DNA from: Biomphalaria glabrata
Taxonomy: Eukaryota > Mollusca > Gastropoda > Planorbidae
Assembly: GCF_947242115.1 (NCBI RefSeq)
Contig: NC_074717.1
Location: 40,382,701-40,446,700 of the forward strand
Direction of reading: 5' to 3'
DNA length: 64,000 bases
Shown: positions 37,701 through 46,800 of the stretch, in pieces
Layout of the letters: each line of letters begins with the position of its first letter
How positions within the stretch are numbered: the stretch's first letter is position 1
The notes under the pieces: generated by a model
Databases searched by the model: none
What the model was told of the DNA's origin: nothing
Seen by the model: only the letters and a program-made list of their open reading frames with translations
Program-made: the position numbers and the translations under genes

Positions 37701-39191
37701 CTACAGCAGGAGGGAGGCGATGCTCCATGAAGCACACCCACCCCCCCCTCCTCCACAACATCCATCCCCACACAGAGGAAATATGAACTCAGGTAACTCT
37801 GCAGCTTTCAGTTTCAAATATGAACTCAGGTAACTCTGCAGCTTTCAGTTTCAAATATGAACTCAGGTAACTCTGCAGCTTTCAGTTTCAAATATGAACT
37901 CAGGTAACTCTGCAGCTTTCAGTTTCAAATATGAACTCAGGTAACTCTGCAGCTTTCAGTTCTAACATTTTCTGATTTTCTTTTTAGCTTAACTCATTCT
38001 ATGGAGGCACAGTGGCTGAGCGGTAAAGTGCTTGGCTACTGAATTGGGGTCCAGGGTTCGAATCCTGGTGAAGACTGGGGGTTTTAATTTCAGAATCTTT
38101 GGGCGCCTCTGAGTCCACCCATCTCTAATGGGTACCTGACATTAGTTGGGGAAAAGTAAAGGCGGTTGGTCATTGTTCTGGCCACATAACACCCTCGTTA
38201 ACCGTAGGCCACAGAATCAGATGAAGACCACAAGGTCTGAAAGAGGAACTTTTACTTTTAACCAATTCATTCTATAAGTTTTTGAATTAACTAACTTGTA
38301 GTAAAAATCTGTACACATCTCTGTTCTTATCATTAATCATTTTGTTTCTTCTCCTGCAGGTAGAGGAGGAGGTATTTTACCACTTGAACGACCAAGAACT
38401 AATTTCATGGCACCTAGGCAATTTCCTAGAGGGTAATTTTTTAAGAAGTAATGTTTTTCAAAATTGGATATGGACAAATACTTTGCTGAATAAAGAGTCA
38501 ATAACTTTATACACAGTTTAGATTTTAATAGCAATAATTATTTTTCATTCTAAATATTCTAATTATTCTTTGAAGGTCTGAGCGTCAAGGACCACCTCCA
38601 GATAGACACGGAAACAGGAATGGAAGGTTTTCTCCTGGCAGAGGTGGTCGAGGCAATCAGTGGGGCAGAGGCAGAGATGTCGGGGAGACTGGGTAAGTCA
38701 GCTGTCAAACAAGCACATTAGTGATCACGACATACACACTGGTGATCATGACAATCAGGATGGTGATTATGACAATCATGATGGTGATTGCAAAGCAATA
38801 GTTGTCAATGGTCATTTTTTCATATATATGACAGTGATAGGTTGTGTGTATTTTATCTTATAAAATGCAGACATTACTTCAAAAAAGAAGATGATTATGT
38901 CCCTAAGTCAATGTAGTCATGCATGTTAATCAATGACTTAAAATCTGCCAAGTCATTTTGCTTTTCTGGCTGACTCAGGCAACCCATTCCATGCTCTAAT
39001 AGCACTAGGGAAGACATTAAACCAGCCAACTTATTGATTTAAATATAATGAACCTTTCATTACTAGACATCGATGACTAAAGAATTTAAAAATTTATCTT
39101 CTAATTATGATTTTATTTCAGACGGTTTGCAGGGGGAGGTTTTCGTGGCAGACGTGATGGTGGTAGACATGTGCGTTCATTCACCAAATAA
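4757..39191 (+). CDS. VIRMA: VIRMA (protein virilizer homolog), m6A writer-complex scaffold
   Basis: Forty GT-AG exons assemble into one open frame of 6,300 nt (2,099 aa plus stop). Exons: 4757-4828, 9717-9829, 9947-10033, 10144-10192, 10842-11001, 12025-13080, 16975-17111, 17705-17779, 18569-18655, 19763-19908, 21176-21255, 21353-21513, 21986-22195, 23239-23327, 23492-23633, 24043-24140, 24615-24795, 26205-26319, 26991-27158, 27885-28028, 28132-28344, 28923-29008, 29154-29372, 29932-30027, 30193-30265, 30745-30881, 31249-31448, 32603-32788, 33451-33556, 34009-34083, 34190-34350, 34881-35124, 35249-35354, 36087-36363, 36675-36742, 37067-37314, 37618-37792, 38360-38432, 38576-38692, 39122-39191. 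The N-terminus ([11 protein letters not shown], then [11 protein letters not shown] and [18 protein letters not shown]) matches the virilizer N-terminal domain. Next come a proline stretch, an Arg/Glu/Ser-rich exon 6 (about aa 161-512), an acidic segment, a long helical body (about 584-1,860) and a Gln/Pro/RGG-rich tail ending VRSFTK. In the family this nuclear protein holds METTL3/METTL14-WTAP together and guides m6A to 3'UTRs. Human VIRMA is about 1,812 aa; much of the extra length is probably exon 6. The start is the first ATG, in an AAAATGG context; exon 1 is a good family match. Confidence 0.5.
4850..5830. repeat. Cryptic CTAGATCT/AGTCTA-rich low-complexity tract
   Basis: Directly after VIRMA exon 1, much of the sequence is built from overlapping words such as TCTAGAT, AAGTCTA, CTAGACT and TATGACTA, without a fixed period. 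A LINE 3' fragment is embedded (5145-5322). Similar tracts occur at 8330-8410, 9100-9530, 50420-50900, 51170-51620 and 52460-52570. Confidence 0.5.
5145..5322 (-). mobile_element. LINE 3' terminal coding fragment (family D)
   Basis: Minus-strand translation gives [20 protein letters not shown] and then [18 protein letters not shown] followed by a stop, the typical C-terminal end of a LINE ORF2 (SFFPxxIRxWNxLP). Related copies: 38866-39018 (minus) and 60795-60975 (plus). This is an end-fragment left by 5' truncation, in VIRMA intron 1. Confidence 0.5.
6293..7212 (+). mobile_element. LINE relic: endonuclease C-terminus and linker
   Basis: [19 protein letters not shown], then [20 protein letters not shown] and HHCL-type residues form the end of an APE-like endonuclease domain (GDFN and SRHWHxIDYV motifs). 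The following frame ([43 protein letters not shown]) is the endonuclease-RT linker, ending near [26 protein letters not shown]. Frames change several times. It is cut off at about 7212 by an unrelated LINE fragment in the opposite direction. Confidence 0.5.
7213..7860 (-). mobile_element. Second LINE relic, opposite orientation
   Basis: Minus-strand translation gives [18 protein letters not shown], then [20 protein letters not shown], then [25 protein letters not shown]. These are the inter-domain linker and the lead-in to the RT domain (usually ...KASGPDG) of a different LINE family. The KAS end abuts the plus-strand LINE, giving a sharp tail-to-tail junction at about 7212. Several frame breaks. 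Confidence 0.5.
8537..9020. mobile_element. Candidate solo LTR of a retrovirus-like element (fossil)
   Basis: A 484-bp block begins TGTTGTAACC and ends GTAACA, so it has TG...CA ends, and is flanked on both sides by ATAT (8533-8536, 9021-9024), a possible short target duplication. It is less AT-rich than its surroundings and has no coding sequence, as expected of a solo LTR left by recombination. The short AT-rich duplication could be chance. Family not assignable; age not estimated. Confidence 0.5.
9100..9530. repeat. CTAGATCT-rich low-complexity tract before VIRMA exon 2
   Basis: Dense in TAGATCTA, CTAGACT, ACTAGTCTA and related words with no fixed period; same character as the tract after exon 1. 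Confidence 0.5.
11050..11535 (-). mobile_element. LINE 3' end fragment with a 69-bp internal duplication
   Basis: In VIRMA intron 5. Minus-strand translation resembles the C-terminal ORF2 block with an RKWRWxGHxLRK-like motif and GRPKRMxRCS. A 69-bp segment containing GGCCTGTCTAGCTCTGTTGC is repeated once in tandem (11242-11310 and 11311-11379), 23 codons long. A longer copy of the same family lies at 18911-19569. Confidence 0.5.
11651..11930 (-). repeat. tRNA-derived SINE, family A
   Basis: Inverted copy: starts with AAGTAAAGTAAAGTTCCCC, followed by the GTTAACGAGGGTGTCATGTGG and GAGCTGGGTGGACTCAGAGG blocks, and ends in a tRNA-like head (CCAGGATTCAAACTCGG as the complementary B box). Full length, moderately diverged, in VIRMA intron 5. 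Confidence 0.5.
12025..13080 (+). other. VIRMA: VIRMA exon 6: Arg/Asp/Glu/Ser-rich low-complexity region
   Basis: One 1,056-nt exon encodes about 352 residues dominated by RD, RE, KE and SR dipeptides. It begins with an ordinary-looking DISDEET segment, passes into SRD/DRD repeats, then a KEKE-like highly charged stretch predicted to be helical or disordered, and ends in RS dipeptides ([13 protein letters not shown] and [10 protein letters not shown]). RS domains in SR splicing factors bind RNA and one another and are phosphorylated by SRPK/CLK kinases; a similar role here is inference. The purine-rich composition (GAGAGA, GAAAAA) also resembles exonic splice-enhancer sequence. Its phases (in 1, out 1) match both neighbours, so the whole exon could be skipped without a frameshift. 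Confidence 0.5.
13190..13375 (-). repeat. SINE family C, diverged copy
   Basis: Shares with 58579-58811 the order GGTCCAATCTC...GTGGA, CTTTCAGCAAACACAACT, AGTCAGGTTTTGAGCTTGGG and CCCCCTTCAAA. Lies in VIRMA intron 6. Confidence 0.5.
13590..13857 (-). repeat. SINE family A with 12-bp target-site duplication
   Basis: Inverted copy from AAAAGTAAAGTTCCCC to the tRNA-like head (CACCAGGATTCGAATACAGG). It is flanked by TCACACTTAAAT at 13578-13589 and 13858-13869, a 12-bp target-site duplication as made by LINE-type reverse transcription. In VIRMA intron 6. Confidence 0.5.
14011..16886. mobile_element. hAT-type DNA transposon, 2.9 kb
   Basis: Left end CAGTGGTCTTCAAC is the exact inverse complement of the right end GTTGAAGACCACTG. 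The element is flanked by an exact 8-bp duplication AAATATAG (14003-14010 and 16887-16894). An 8-bp target duplication and CAGTGG ends are standard for hAT. Sub-terminal regions are rich in GCGCCCCC/ACCGCCCC words on both sides. No transposase domain could be read, so it is non-autonomous or badly decayed. The target duplication is perfect, so excision has not occurred. In VIRMA intron 6; a smaller element is nested at 15037-15233. Confidence 0.5.
15037..15233. mobile_element. Nested 197-bp hAT-type MITE
   Basis: Ends CAGGGGCGTAGCTAAG and (inverted) CAGTGGCATAGCTAGG match at most positions. Flanks are an exact 8-bp duplication TGTGCCTC (15029-15036 and 15234-15241). Inside are long poly-G and poly-C runs that could pair. 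It inserted into the 2.9-kb hAT and is therefore younger. Confidence 0.5.
18911..19569 (-). mobile_element. LINE C-terminal fragment
   Basis: In VIRMA intron 9. Minus-strand frames read [21 protein letters not shown], then [18 protein letters not shown], then a W-R-W-G-H block and GRPKRMW, the RT thumb and C-terminal region of a LINE ORF2. Same family as 11050-11535. Several frame breaks. Confidence 0.5.
19987..20500 (+). mobile_element. hAT transposase C-terminal relic
   Basis: In VIRMA intron 10. The frame ending at about 20490 reads [20 protein letters not shown] followed by ATRKAR, closely resembling the hAT C-terminal dimerisation end (LSIEHDLxxxLNFDDxIxxFAxxKAR). Just upstream a diverged segment reads like NEELLxFNNSR. 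The left part starts CAGGGCCGGCCTTAGG, a common end of such elements. No right terminal repeat was found, so boundaries are approximate. Confidence 0.5.
20931..21080 (-). repeat. SINE family B, inverted copy
   Basis: Inverse complement of the 2406-2572 copy, from CATGTTTTGGATGTTCC through CCTCCCGCAGGACG to the tRNA-like head with the inverted B box GGGTTTGAACCC. In VIRMA intron 10, 95 bp before exon 11. Confidence 0.5.
22786..23060 (-). mobile_element. LINE tail fragment with C2H2-like knuckle
   Basis: Minus-strand frame reads [20 protein letters not shown] and then [10 protein letters not shown], a CxxC...HxxxH-like zinc-finger module that ends many mollusc LINE ORF2 proteins. Upstream part [20 protein letters not shown] is unassigned. 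In VIRMA intron 13. Confidence 0.5.
24186..24398 (+). repeat. SINE family A
   Basis: Plus-strand copy with the head GGTGGCTGAGTGGCAAAGC, a degraded B box, GAGTCCACCC, GTTGGGGAAAG and CATCATCTGCC blocks. In VIRMA intron 16. Confidence 0.5.
25434..25556. repeat. 47-bp tandem repeat, about 2.6 copies
   Basis: GTGAACAAAGGTTTTGACC recurs at 47-base spacing (AACAAAGG at 25441, 25488 and 25535). Copies are identical as far as can be read, hence recent. In VIRMA intron 17, immediately before the GC-rich block at 25560. Confidence 0.5.
25560..26090. other. GC-rich unidentified block in VIRMA intron 17
   Basis: About 530 bases far richer in G and C than the surrounding intron, with CCCACTCCAGC, ACCGGGTACAC and GGCGCCACGCTGAGG. 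It has open frames on the minus strand (76-82 aa) without recognisable domains, and a poly-A/T run at its left edge. It is most like an inserted repeat, possibly the 5' leader of a LINE in reverse orientation with the poly-A on the left; family not recognised. Confidence 0.5.
27290..27870. other. Unidentified block in VIRMA intron 19 with a 42-bp duplication
   Basis: Sequence from about 27340 to 27840 is less AT-rich than neighbouring introns. It holds two tandem copies of a 42-bp unit (starting TATGTAATAAAG at 27501 and TATGTAATTAAG at 27543). No coding or known repeat signature; could be an old interspersed element. Confidence 0.5.
29538..29819 (+). repeat. SINE family A with 11-bp target-site duplication
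   Basis: Well preserved copy: GGTGCGGTGGCTGAGCGG (A-box region), GGTTCAAATCC (B box), body, and 3' end CTTTACTTTA. Flanked by CATTGTAAAAT at 29527-29537 and 29820-29830. In VIRMA intron 23. Confidence 0.5.
31726..31945 (+). repeat. SINE family A, diverged
   Basis: Recognisable blocks: GGTAAAGCACTTGGCTTCC, GGTACCTGACATCAGTTAGG, CACTTGACACTCTTGTTAACC. Lies in VIRMA intron 27. Confidence 0.5.
37781..37960 (+). repeat. VIRMA: 37-bp minisatellite copying the VIRMA exon-37 donor splice site
   Basis: Five copies (ATGAACTCAGG at 37783, 37820, 37857, 37894 and 37931, each 37 apart). The first copy straddles the exon 37/intron 37 boundary: exon end AATATGAACTCAG, then GTAACT. Each copy therefore carries an identical donor (after 37792, 37829, 37866, 37903 and 37940) and a TTTCAG that resembles an acceptor. 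Near-identity implies a recent expansion. Confidence 0.5.
38003..38266 (+). repeat. SINE family A with about 9-bp target-site duplication
   Basis: Head GGTGGCTGAGCGG-like (GTGGCTGAGCGGTAAAG), B box GGTTCGAATCC, full body, and 3' TTTACTTTTA. TCATTCTAT occurs at 37994-38002 and 38267-38275. In VIRMA intron 37, shortly after the 37-bp array. Confidence 0.5.
38866..39018 (-). mobile_element. LINE 3' coding fragment (family D)
   Basis: Diverged copy of 5145-5322 in VIRMA intron 39; minus strand reads [15 protein letters not shown]-like with the following stop region and the shared CATGCATGTTAATCAATGAC block. Confidence 0.5.
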
Positions 39192-39704
39192 AGACAGAGT
39201 TCTATCATTGTGTTTGTGTGTGTACATAGTATGTGTAATTAGGTGAATAAGTGCAAGTTGATCTGGTTTTGTTGAGAGACTTCTAGCTGTTACATTGTTT
39301 ACTGAATTTACATGCATTAAATATATTGCCAACATAAAGGAAGCTAAATTTGTAAATAAAAAACTTTTGGTATAGTTGAAAATTGAGATTTTCTTGAAGT
39401 ATGCTCAGCTTTGTATGAAATAATATTGAAGACTGGGAGTCCGTGATTAAACTGATGTTACTAAGATTTTTTTTTCTGGGATCAAGAATCTTCAGAAGCT
39501 GGAGTCTCAGATTGTGTCACAATATGTGAGCATCTTTTCTTATAATTTATAAAACTATTTGAAGTTTGTGTAATTAAGTAGACATATGTCACAGTCAAGT
39601 TTTTTTTATTCTGAATGCTCTAAATGCTATTGTTGAACTGTAAGATTTATAGTGTAGATGATATGGTGTGTTAAACATATTACATGTTGTTTTTTTTTAT
39701 AACA

Positions 39705-39710
39705 AATAAA
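39705..39710 (+). terminator. VIRMA: VIRMA poly(A) signal
   Basis: An AATAAA hexamer lies 514 nt after the VIRMA stop, in a T-rich 3'UTR (39192 to about 39730). It is the best-placed canonical signal before the sequence loses gene character; usage is inferred. Confidence 0.5.
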
Positions 39711-40784
39711 TATTTTACAAAATAATTGAAGCCTTTTGATTTATTTCTTTTCAGCTTGCATTTATTATTAACTGTATTTTTTTTATTTTGAGAAACTTTT
39801 GAGATTTAAATGAAATATGTTTTTGTTAGAAAGTTGAAACAGCTTTTAAAAAAAAAAGATTGTTTAAAATTTGGTAGTATAGCTAATGTAGCGTCTTCTT
39901 AGAAGACAATGGTCACCGCTCCATTATAACTACCTTAAGTCATTGAGAAAGTGGGCAACTTCTGCTTATTAAAGCTAGAACCGAATGTTACAAAAACTAA
40001 TTTATTCTTTACTTTGTCAAACTGTATCAACCTAACTCATTGTTTCTAATAAGAGTCCTTATAAGGATCAATAAAGCAGTCTTACTTTTAAAAAAACATT
40101 TTTTATACAATAGAAAATACAAAGGTACTCCTATTAGATGTTAGTTGATCCATCTTTATTTGGAACATATAAATTATAAATCCATACATAAATATATAAC
40201 ACAAGGCAAGGTTATTTATACAATATGCACATATCATTATGTTACATTATAAATAAAGCTTGATAAACATTTGTTTTTCATAAAACCCATGAGGAACTAT
40301 GAAATGACCACTTTACCTAAGGGTAATAACACCATATTTATTTTAGAAAGACTGAAGTTCCAGAACAGTTTTTCTCTAAAAATTTACAGTGTCAGAGCTT
40401 TTCCCTTACAAAGATACAATTATTATTAAGAACTATAATTGATGTCTAAAGATCACACTAAAAATAAACTAGATTTTCAACTTCTTTAAGCATATGTGAT
40501 ATTTATTGATATTTGAAGCCAACTCACAGAGTGGTACAGAAGTTGACATAGCTATCTAAGCAGAATATGTGGAAAAACTGGTAAAAAACACAGGATATTT
40601 ATGTTTAAATTAATGTTCCTTAAGAATTATTACATTAAAATATTAAGAAATCTATTGATATTCATAAAGAATTATCATATAATCTTCAGACTTACATAGA
40701 AACTATTGTCAAGATGCCTAATATAGAATTGTGTAACTTTTTTTTTTCTAATTTCTCCATCAAAGCTCTATATACAATAAAATA

Positions 40785-40790
40785 TTTATT
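40785..40790 (-). terminator. Poly(A) signal of the ANKRD60-like gene
   Basis: TTTATT on the plus strand reads AATAAA on the minus strand, about 40 nt after the TGA at 40833-40831. Positionally plausible; usage is inferred. Confidence 0.5.
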
Positions 40791-40830
40791 TTATGCAAAA
40801 ACGTAAAGGTAGCAGCAAAGTAAAAATAGT

Positions 40831-43800
40831 TCATCCATTGGTATGAAGCTTTTTAACTAGCTCATTAATTTCTCTTTCCTTTTCATTCAACCAATCCTCA
40901 TAGTTAACTCCAGTTCTTGACTTGCCTAAACTGCGCAGGTAAACCCTGAATGCTCCATCTTGGTGAACTGGAAGGCTGGAAAAAGTGTCCTGGGCAAACG
41001 ATTGGCTTTTAGACAGCAGCCGAGGAGATTTCTCCAATTTCTCCTGCTCTCTGTCAAACAGCCATTGCTCATAGCTAAGTTTTTCTATCTCTTCTTTCTT
41101 CCTGATAGAAAAAAAAAGCTTCCTTTTATGGAAAACCAATCATTCATACAATAAGATCAAATTAACAACACAGAAGTAATATTTTGTAAGCAATTTATAA
41201 TTGTAAGGGCTTAGTAAAGGTAAAGAGTTCAAATTTAATATTTATGAATGTTTATAGTTTTTCATTCTTTTTTTTTTCCAAACATACACTTTACTACAAT
41301 TTTTTTTTAAACAAAAAAAAACAACAAATGACTTAATGCATTTTAGTAACACCTACTTTTAGATATTGTGGTATAATAATAATAATCAACTTTATTATCC
41401 ATGAGTAAATTTCTCTTACAATTTATGCATTATAAAAAAAAACATTATTTTTTTTAAACCTTAGAATTAAATTCAGTGATTTTGTAAATGACCATTAATG
41501 CTAAGTTTCTTTACAATGTAAAAGTATCAACAAAATTACTGTATAAAACTTCAATATTCTAAATAAAAAGACATTTAATCTGAAATGTAATACTAATGTA
41601 AAAAAAAAAGTGCCTTACTTTTCCTCCTCTTCCTGCTTTCTTTTTGCCTCTTCTTCTTCCTTTATCTTTTTTTCAAGAATTTTTTTCCTTTCAATTTCTT
41701 TTTGTTTTCCAATCCACTCTTCATATGACAATGGCTTCTTGAGACTAGTAGGAAGTGTAGAGAGACATAAACAAATAGATAGTACTTTAAAGCTTTGCCA
41801 TGATTTAGAAATAAATGAGATAAAAAATTCTGATTAGTGAAATCTCAACATTCATATTTTTTACTTTGAAAAAAAAAAGTGTTTCTGTTTGTAAAAGTAA
41901 AACAAAGGAATGCATATCTTACTTTTGTTTTTTCTTATCTTTATTTATAATTGGAAGATTTCCAACTTCTGTAATAGAGACAAAAAGAAATGTAAAATAT
42001 ACACAAATTAAAGATTTAATTAATTCCTTTTCTTAATTCTGAGTACTAATTCTCTACATTAACCCAGTAGCTTATATTTCAGTTGTGACATTCATATCAA
42101 CAAAGAAAAATTAGTATTTTATATACAATCTTACTATAATATATTGGAATTCAGATAAAATATACATTTGCTATTTTTATTCAATGAACCAACTACCTAA
42201 ATAATAATACAAAATAAACAACATAAAATAATATTAATAATAACAATAATGGCAACACCATATCACACTAGTGAAAATAAGATGGTGTGTGTCCATAAAA
42301 AAATTTGAAAACATGATGACCATCTACAGTCTACATCTAATTTCTTAATTAGCTTATACACTAGATATGATTTGTTTGGAACCCAAAATGTTAAGAGTGG
42401 GCAATTCTTTGGCTTTAATAGTAAACTGTTAATACTGCATAGCAGCTAATTGGTTTAAACATTGTTCTAGTCAGTGCTTTTTGTAAAAAAAAAAATAGGT
42501 GCCGGTACTCAGTGATTAGGTGCCAGTACTCAGTAGTTGAGTGCCTAACTTTTAACTACTAAAAATTAATAATTTTTTCAAAAAGGTGCCAGTATGCTGT
42601 ACCTGTTGCATACCATCACAAAAAAGCCCTGGTTCTAGTGGTACAAATCAAAATAAGAAAAAAAAAGTACATTACTTAATTAAAATTTGATCAGCAAAGT
42701 TAAGATAGGATATAGCATGCCTTTTACAATATGTGGGTATGGAGGGATTCTTTACATTAGAATCATTCCTTTTTTTTTAAAGTCAGCTTTGTTCCTGTGT
42801 ATAACTCAATCACAGAGACAACAATCATTAACTCTAGAACAACTGCATTTTTGTTTTAGACATACCTTCTGTACCATGGTCCAAGCCACTGTCTTGGGAG
42901 TCACTGAAAAACGTTGCATCTCTGATCTGTTTGTGAATCAGAGAAGGATGTCGACCACTTCTGGGAGCACTGAGTGCAGTACCTTCATACTCCCCAGGCT
43001 TTAATATGGTAGATACATAAATCTGGGCTGATTTGCCTCTCTTCCAGACAGGAAAACTGGAATCATGGTATTGATGAGCAAACAATGGCACCTGAACCAA
43101 AAGTAGAAACAAGGATTCTAAAACATGCATACTTTTACTTCATTATCCATCTATGTTTTAAACATCATAAATATATTTATTTTGGGCAGGAGAGGCTGTT
43201 AGCTTTGGCTACCCACCAAGGATAGGGAAAATCTGAATTCAAACCTTTGCTGCCTTGTATATTTATTGGCTACCCAAATATGGAAAAGGCTTTGAGAGTC
43301 AAAAGTTAAAGTAGTAAAGTTCCCCTTTCAGACCTTGTGGTCTATAGGGCAGATGATGTAAAGGTCATCTGTTTCTGTGACCTAGGGTTAATGAGGATGT
43401 TATGTGTCCAGAACAATGACCAACCGCCTTTACTTTTCCCAACTAATGTCAGGTACCCATTAGAGCTGGGTGGACTCAGAGGCACCAGAAAATCTCAAAA
43501 TTCATAATCCCAGTCTTCACCAGGATTCAAGCCCCAGACCTCTGTTTGGAAGCCAAGCGCTTTACCACTCAGCCACAGAACCTCCTGAGAAAAATCAGGA
43601 GCTTGTGACCCTGAGCATAAGTGCAACATCCTGGTAGAACATGTTATGCCATTGGTTCAAAACTGTATTGGGTATCTGCTGATCCTTTGGACACATTAGC
43701 TGAGTGGAGAACTGCTAATTGGGTTAAAATTGTTCTATCTATAACTTTCATCTTTTTTCTTTGAGAGAAACCATAGTTGCTCCACAGCTGTAAGAGGTCA

Positions 43801-46800
43801 TAATATAAATATTTTAAACATTCATATACATTCTAAACATATTTTTGTTACTCTAAATTTTAGTGGAAAATATCCCAGGTGTGTTTATATTTACTATTTT
43901 CACAATTTGTGTTTAAAAGTTAATGCTGTAAACTAATATTCATATTACTTCTTTCACAAATACTGCTTTTGCACTGTTTCTTTTGCCAATAATATAGTTA
44001 CAGAATGAGGTCACTTTGAAGATGATAGAAGCTAAGTTATGGTGTAACAAATACTTATTTGTTAAGAAAATCATTTAGCAAATCATCACTGTTTATATTA
44101 TACAACAGCTGATCAAAAACTAGGGAATAAAATAAAAGCATTTCAAGTCTGCCTTTACATGCCACCCAACTTTCCAGTGTATATGTGGGAAGGTTATGTT
44201 AACAAGTTAGTACATTATTCACTACAATTAAATACAGAGTCACATAAAGTTCTTGTAATAAAATATATTCTCTTCTTCATTCTTATATAACTGCCTTAAT
44301 TTTGATAGCATTTTGGCAGATGTAATTTTTAATAATTTTAGATGACAATAATGCTGTGTACTGGTATCTGACTAATGGTATTAAATAATAGGCCTCCAAA
44401 GCCTTATAAAGTAAGGTTCCTCTTTCACCTGTCTCTGTGGCCCACAGTTAACAAGTGTGTCATGTGGCCAGCACAATGACCAACCACCTAACTTTTCCCC
44501 AACTAAAGTCAGGTATCCATTAGAGCTGGGTGAACTCAGAGGTGCTCTAAAGATCCTGAAATTAAAAATCCCAGTCTTCACCAGGATTTGAACCTGGGAC
44601 CCTCCAGTTTAGAAGTCAAGCACTTATATAATCACTCAGCTACCAAACCTCCTAAGCTTAGACTGTAGATGATATGTTACAGCTAGGCTTAAGATCTAAT
44701 AGAAGGACCTAGATTAGAGCCCTAGTTAGAGCTAGAACTCTTTGATCTATAGAATAAAAATTTATGTTATTTTTTAGTAAGTATAATAACAAAAACATTA
44801 TGCAAACAAAAATGTAAATTGTCATTGCTAGGATTTTATTTAATGCTGTTTCCAGTATTATTTTATTTCAATTAGCTTGCAATAAATATTAACTCTTTCT
44901 TTCCGTAACTATTTACCACATTCTGGTGGAATCGATGCTGGTATCGTCAGTTAGGAGAGAAAGAGTTAAGAGACAAAAACATTAAGATTTACTTGTGGCG
45001 ATGGTTTCGACTTTTTAGCTCTTTGTTGCCATTGAAACTGAAAAAGATTTCTTGCACAAACTTTGCTTCCAAATCTTTCAGCAATCGTTAAAGCTGTATT
45101 ACCATTTTTGTCTTCTGTATGGACATCCACTCCTAGGATCAAAATGTTTTAAAAGTATATGATACTGATGAGTATTATATGTTGTGTACATTTTTAACAG
45201 TTAAAAAAAATTAAAGAATGAAAAACAATATTGAACTACAAATTAATCAAAATACTTTAAATAAATAACTGAATGTATTACAATTGAATAACAAGTTTCA
45301 CAGTTAACAAAACAAGTTGAATTGGACACATATGGCTATGTCTTAAATAAAGACTATACAAATTTACTTTAAAAATTTTTATTAACAAAAAGAAGGTTTG
45401 TTCTTTCCAGAAGGAAAATATAGCAAACTATATATAAATGGCTACATAAACATAAATAAACTATTCCAAGTGTACTACTTTCATCCTTGACTTTGGGAGA
45501 CTATTCTAGCTATTTAAAGTGAATTAAAATATAGTCATAATTTTATCTTTAACTGACATTGTAGAAATATTGTCATTTTGTGCGTAACCAAAGTTCTTCC
45601 AGTCCACTATAATATAAGGCAGGCTGGTCCAGTACTTCATGTTACATGTTAGCTTTTTTTCTTTTGGCCCTCTTTGCATGTTAACTCTGCAGTATCCTTT
45701 TGACTAATAAATCAAAATTCAACAGTGTGTTAGAGCAAATTCCAAACTGTACGTGACAACCTGAGGTTGGTAGAGTCCAATAGCTCGTTGCCAAGTCAGA
45801 GGTCAGTGTTCAGGCCTACTATGTCAATTGGCCACCCTAGGATGTGTCATTTAAACAGTATTAAGTGCTCCTTTTGTTAGCCAGTCAAAATGTTGACTTG
45901 TAGTATGATAAACTTGTTTGTTTTCTTCTATTATCTTATTCCTTATTCTTTTAAAGCATGGAATTCATATTTCATTAAAAAAACAAAAAAAGTAGACATT
46001 TAGTTAACAACTCACCACTATGAAGCAGTACATTGATGATCTCCCCATTACTTTTGGCAGCAGCTAAATGCAGAGGTGTCTTTCCTGTTGGTGTTGTCAT
46101 GTTGACTTTAGCTCCTAAATGATAGATCAAATAAATTTGGAAATATCTGCTCTTGACAGATTTAAAAATATAGGCTCAAATATAAAGTTCTAGTTAAATT
46201 TAAAACTTTATGGTTACTAATACTTTAGCCCATTGTAACATTAAAGCACAGAATATTCCTTTGAAAACAAAAAGTCTTTAATTTGCTTTCATCAACTATA
46301 ATGATTTAATAGATAATACAATCATGTAGACTTAGAGACATCTTATAATCAAATATTAAAAATATCTGTTTAGTAGCCAAGATCTAACAAATCTACTTGC
46401 ATTCTTACATCCACATTAAGCATGTACAATTTTAACTCTTTCTCTCTGTAATTATTTTCCTGGTTCCGATAGAACTATTCATTTTGATCATTTGTATTTC
46501 ACTACTCTGTTAAGATTAAACTTCAATAACTTGGTTTGTTTTGTTTATCAGGAAATATTATATTTGGTATTGAATTATAGGGGAATGCATGCTCTTTTTA
46601 TGCAACACATATTAAAATTTATAAATTCAAAAATCAATTTGGTTTAATGAGGTCAAATCAACGTTGACATCGTCCATTGGGAGGGAAAGAGTTAAAATAG
46701 CCAAAAGCAAAAAAGTTAATCTTTAAAGGGATCAAAGAAAAATCTCTTTTTTCACCCACTAGTTTAAGACAGTACGATGTGTGATTGTAGTTGTTTATTT

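Larger units (their letters stand above)
39192..40830. other. Convergent intergenic region: VIRMA 3'UTR and ANKRD60-like 3'UTR
   Basis: AT-rich sequence without a supported gene. The left 0.5 kb is the VIRMA 3'UTR. On the minus strand an AATAAA (40790-40785) sits about 40 nt past the ANKRD60-like stop at 40831. The middle (39750-40770) has poly-A/T runs and no repeat or coding signal I recognise. Confidence 0.5.

Noticed and set aside
41610-41837. Plus-strand Ser/Phe-rich open frame
   Set aside because: Shadow of the Lys/Glu-rich exon 8 of the ANKRD60-like gene on the other strand.
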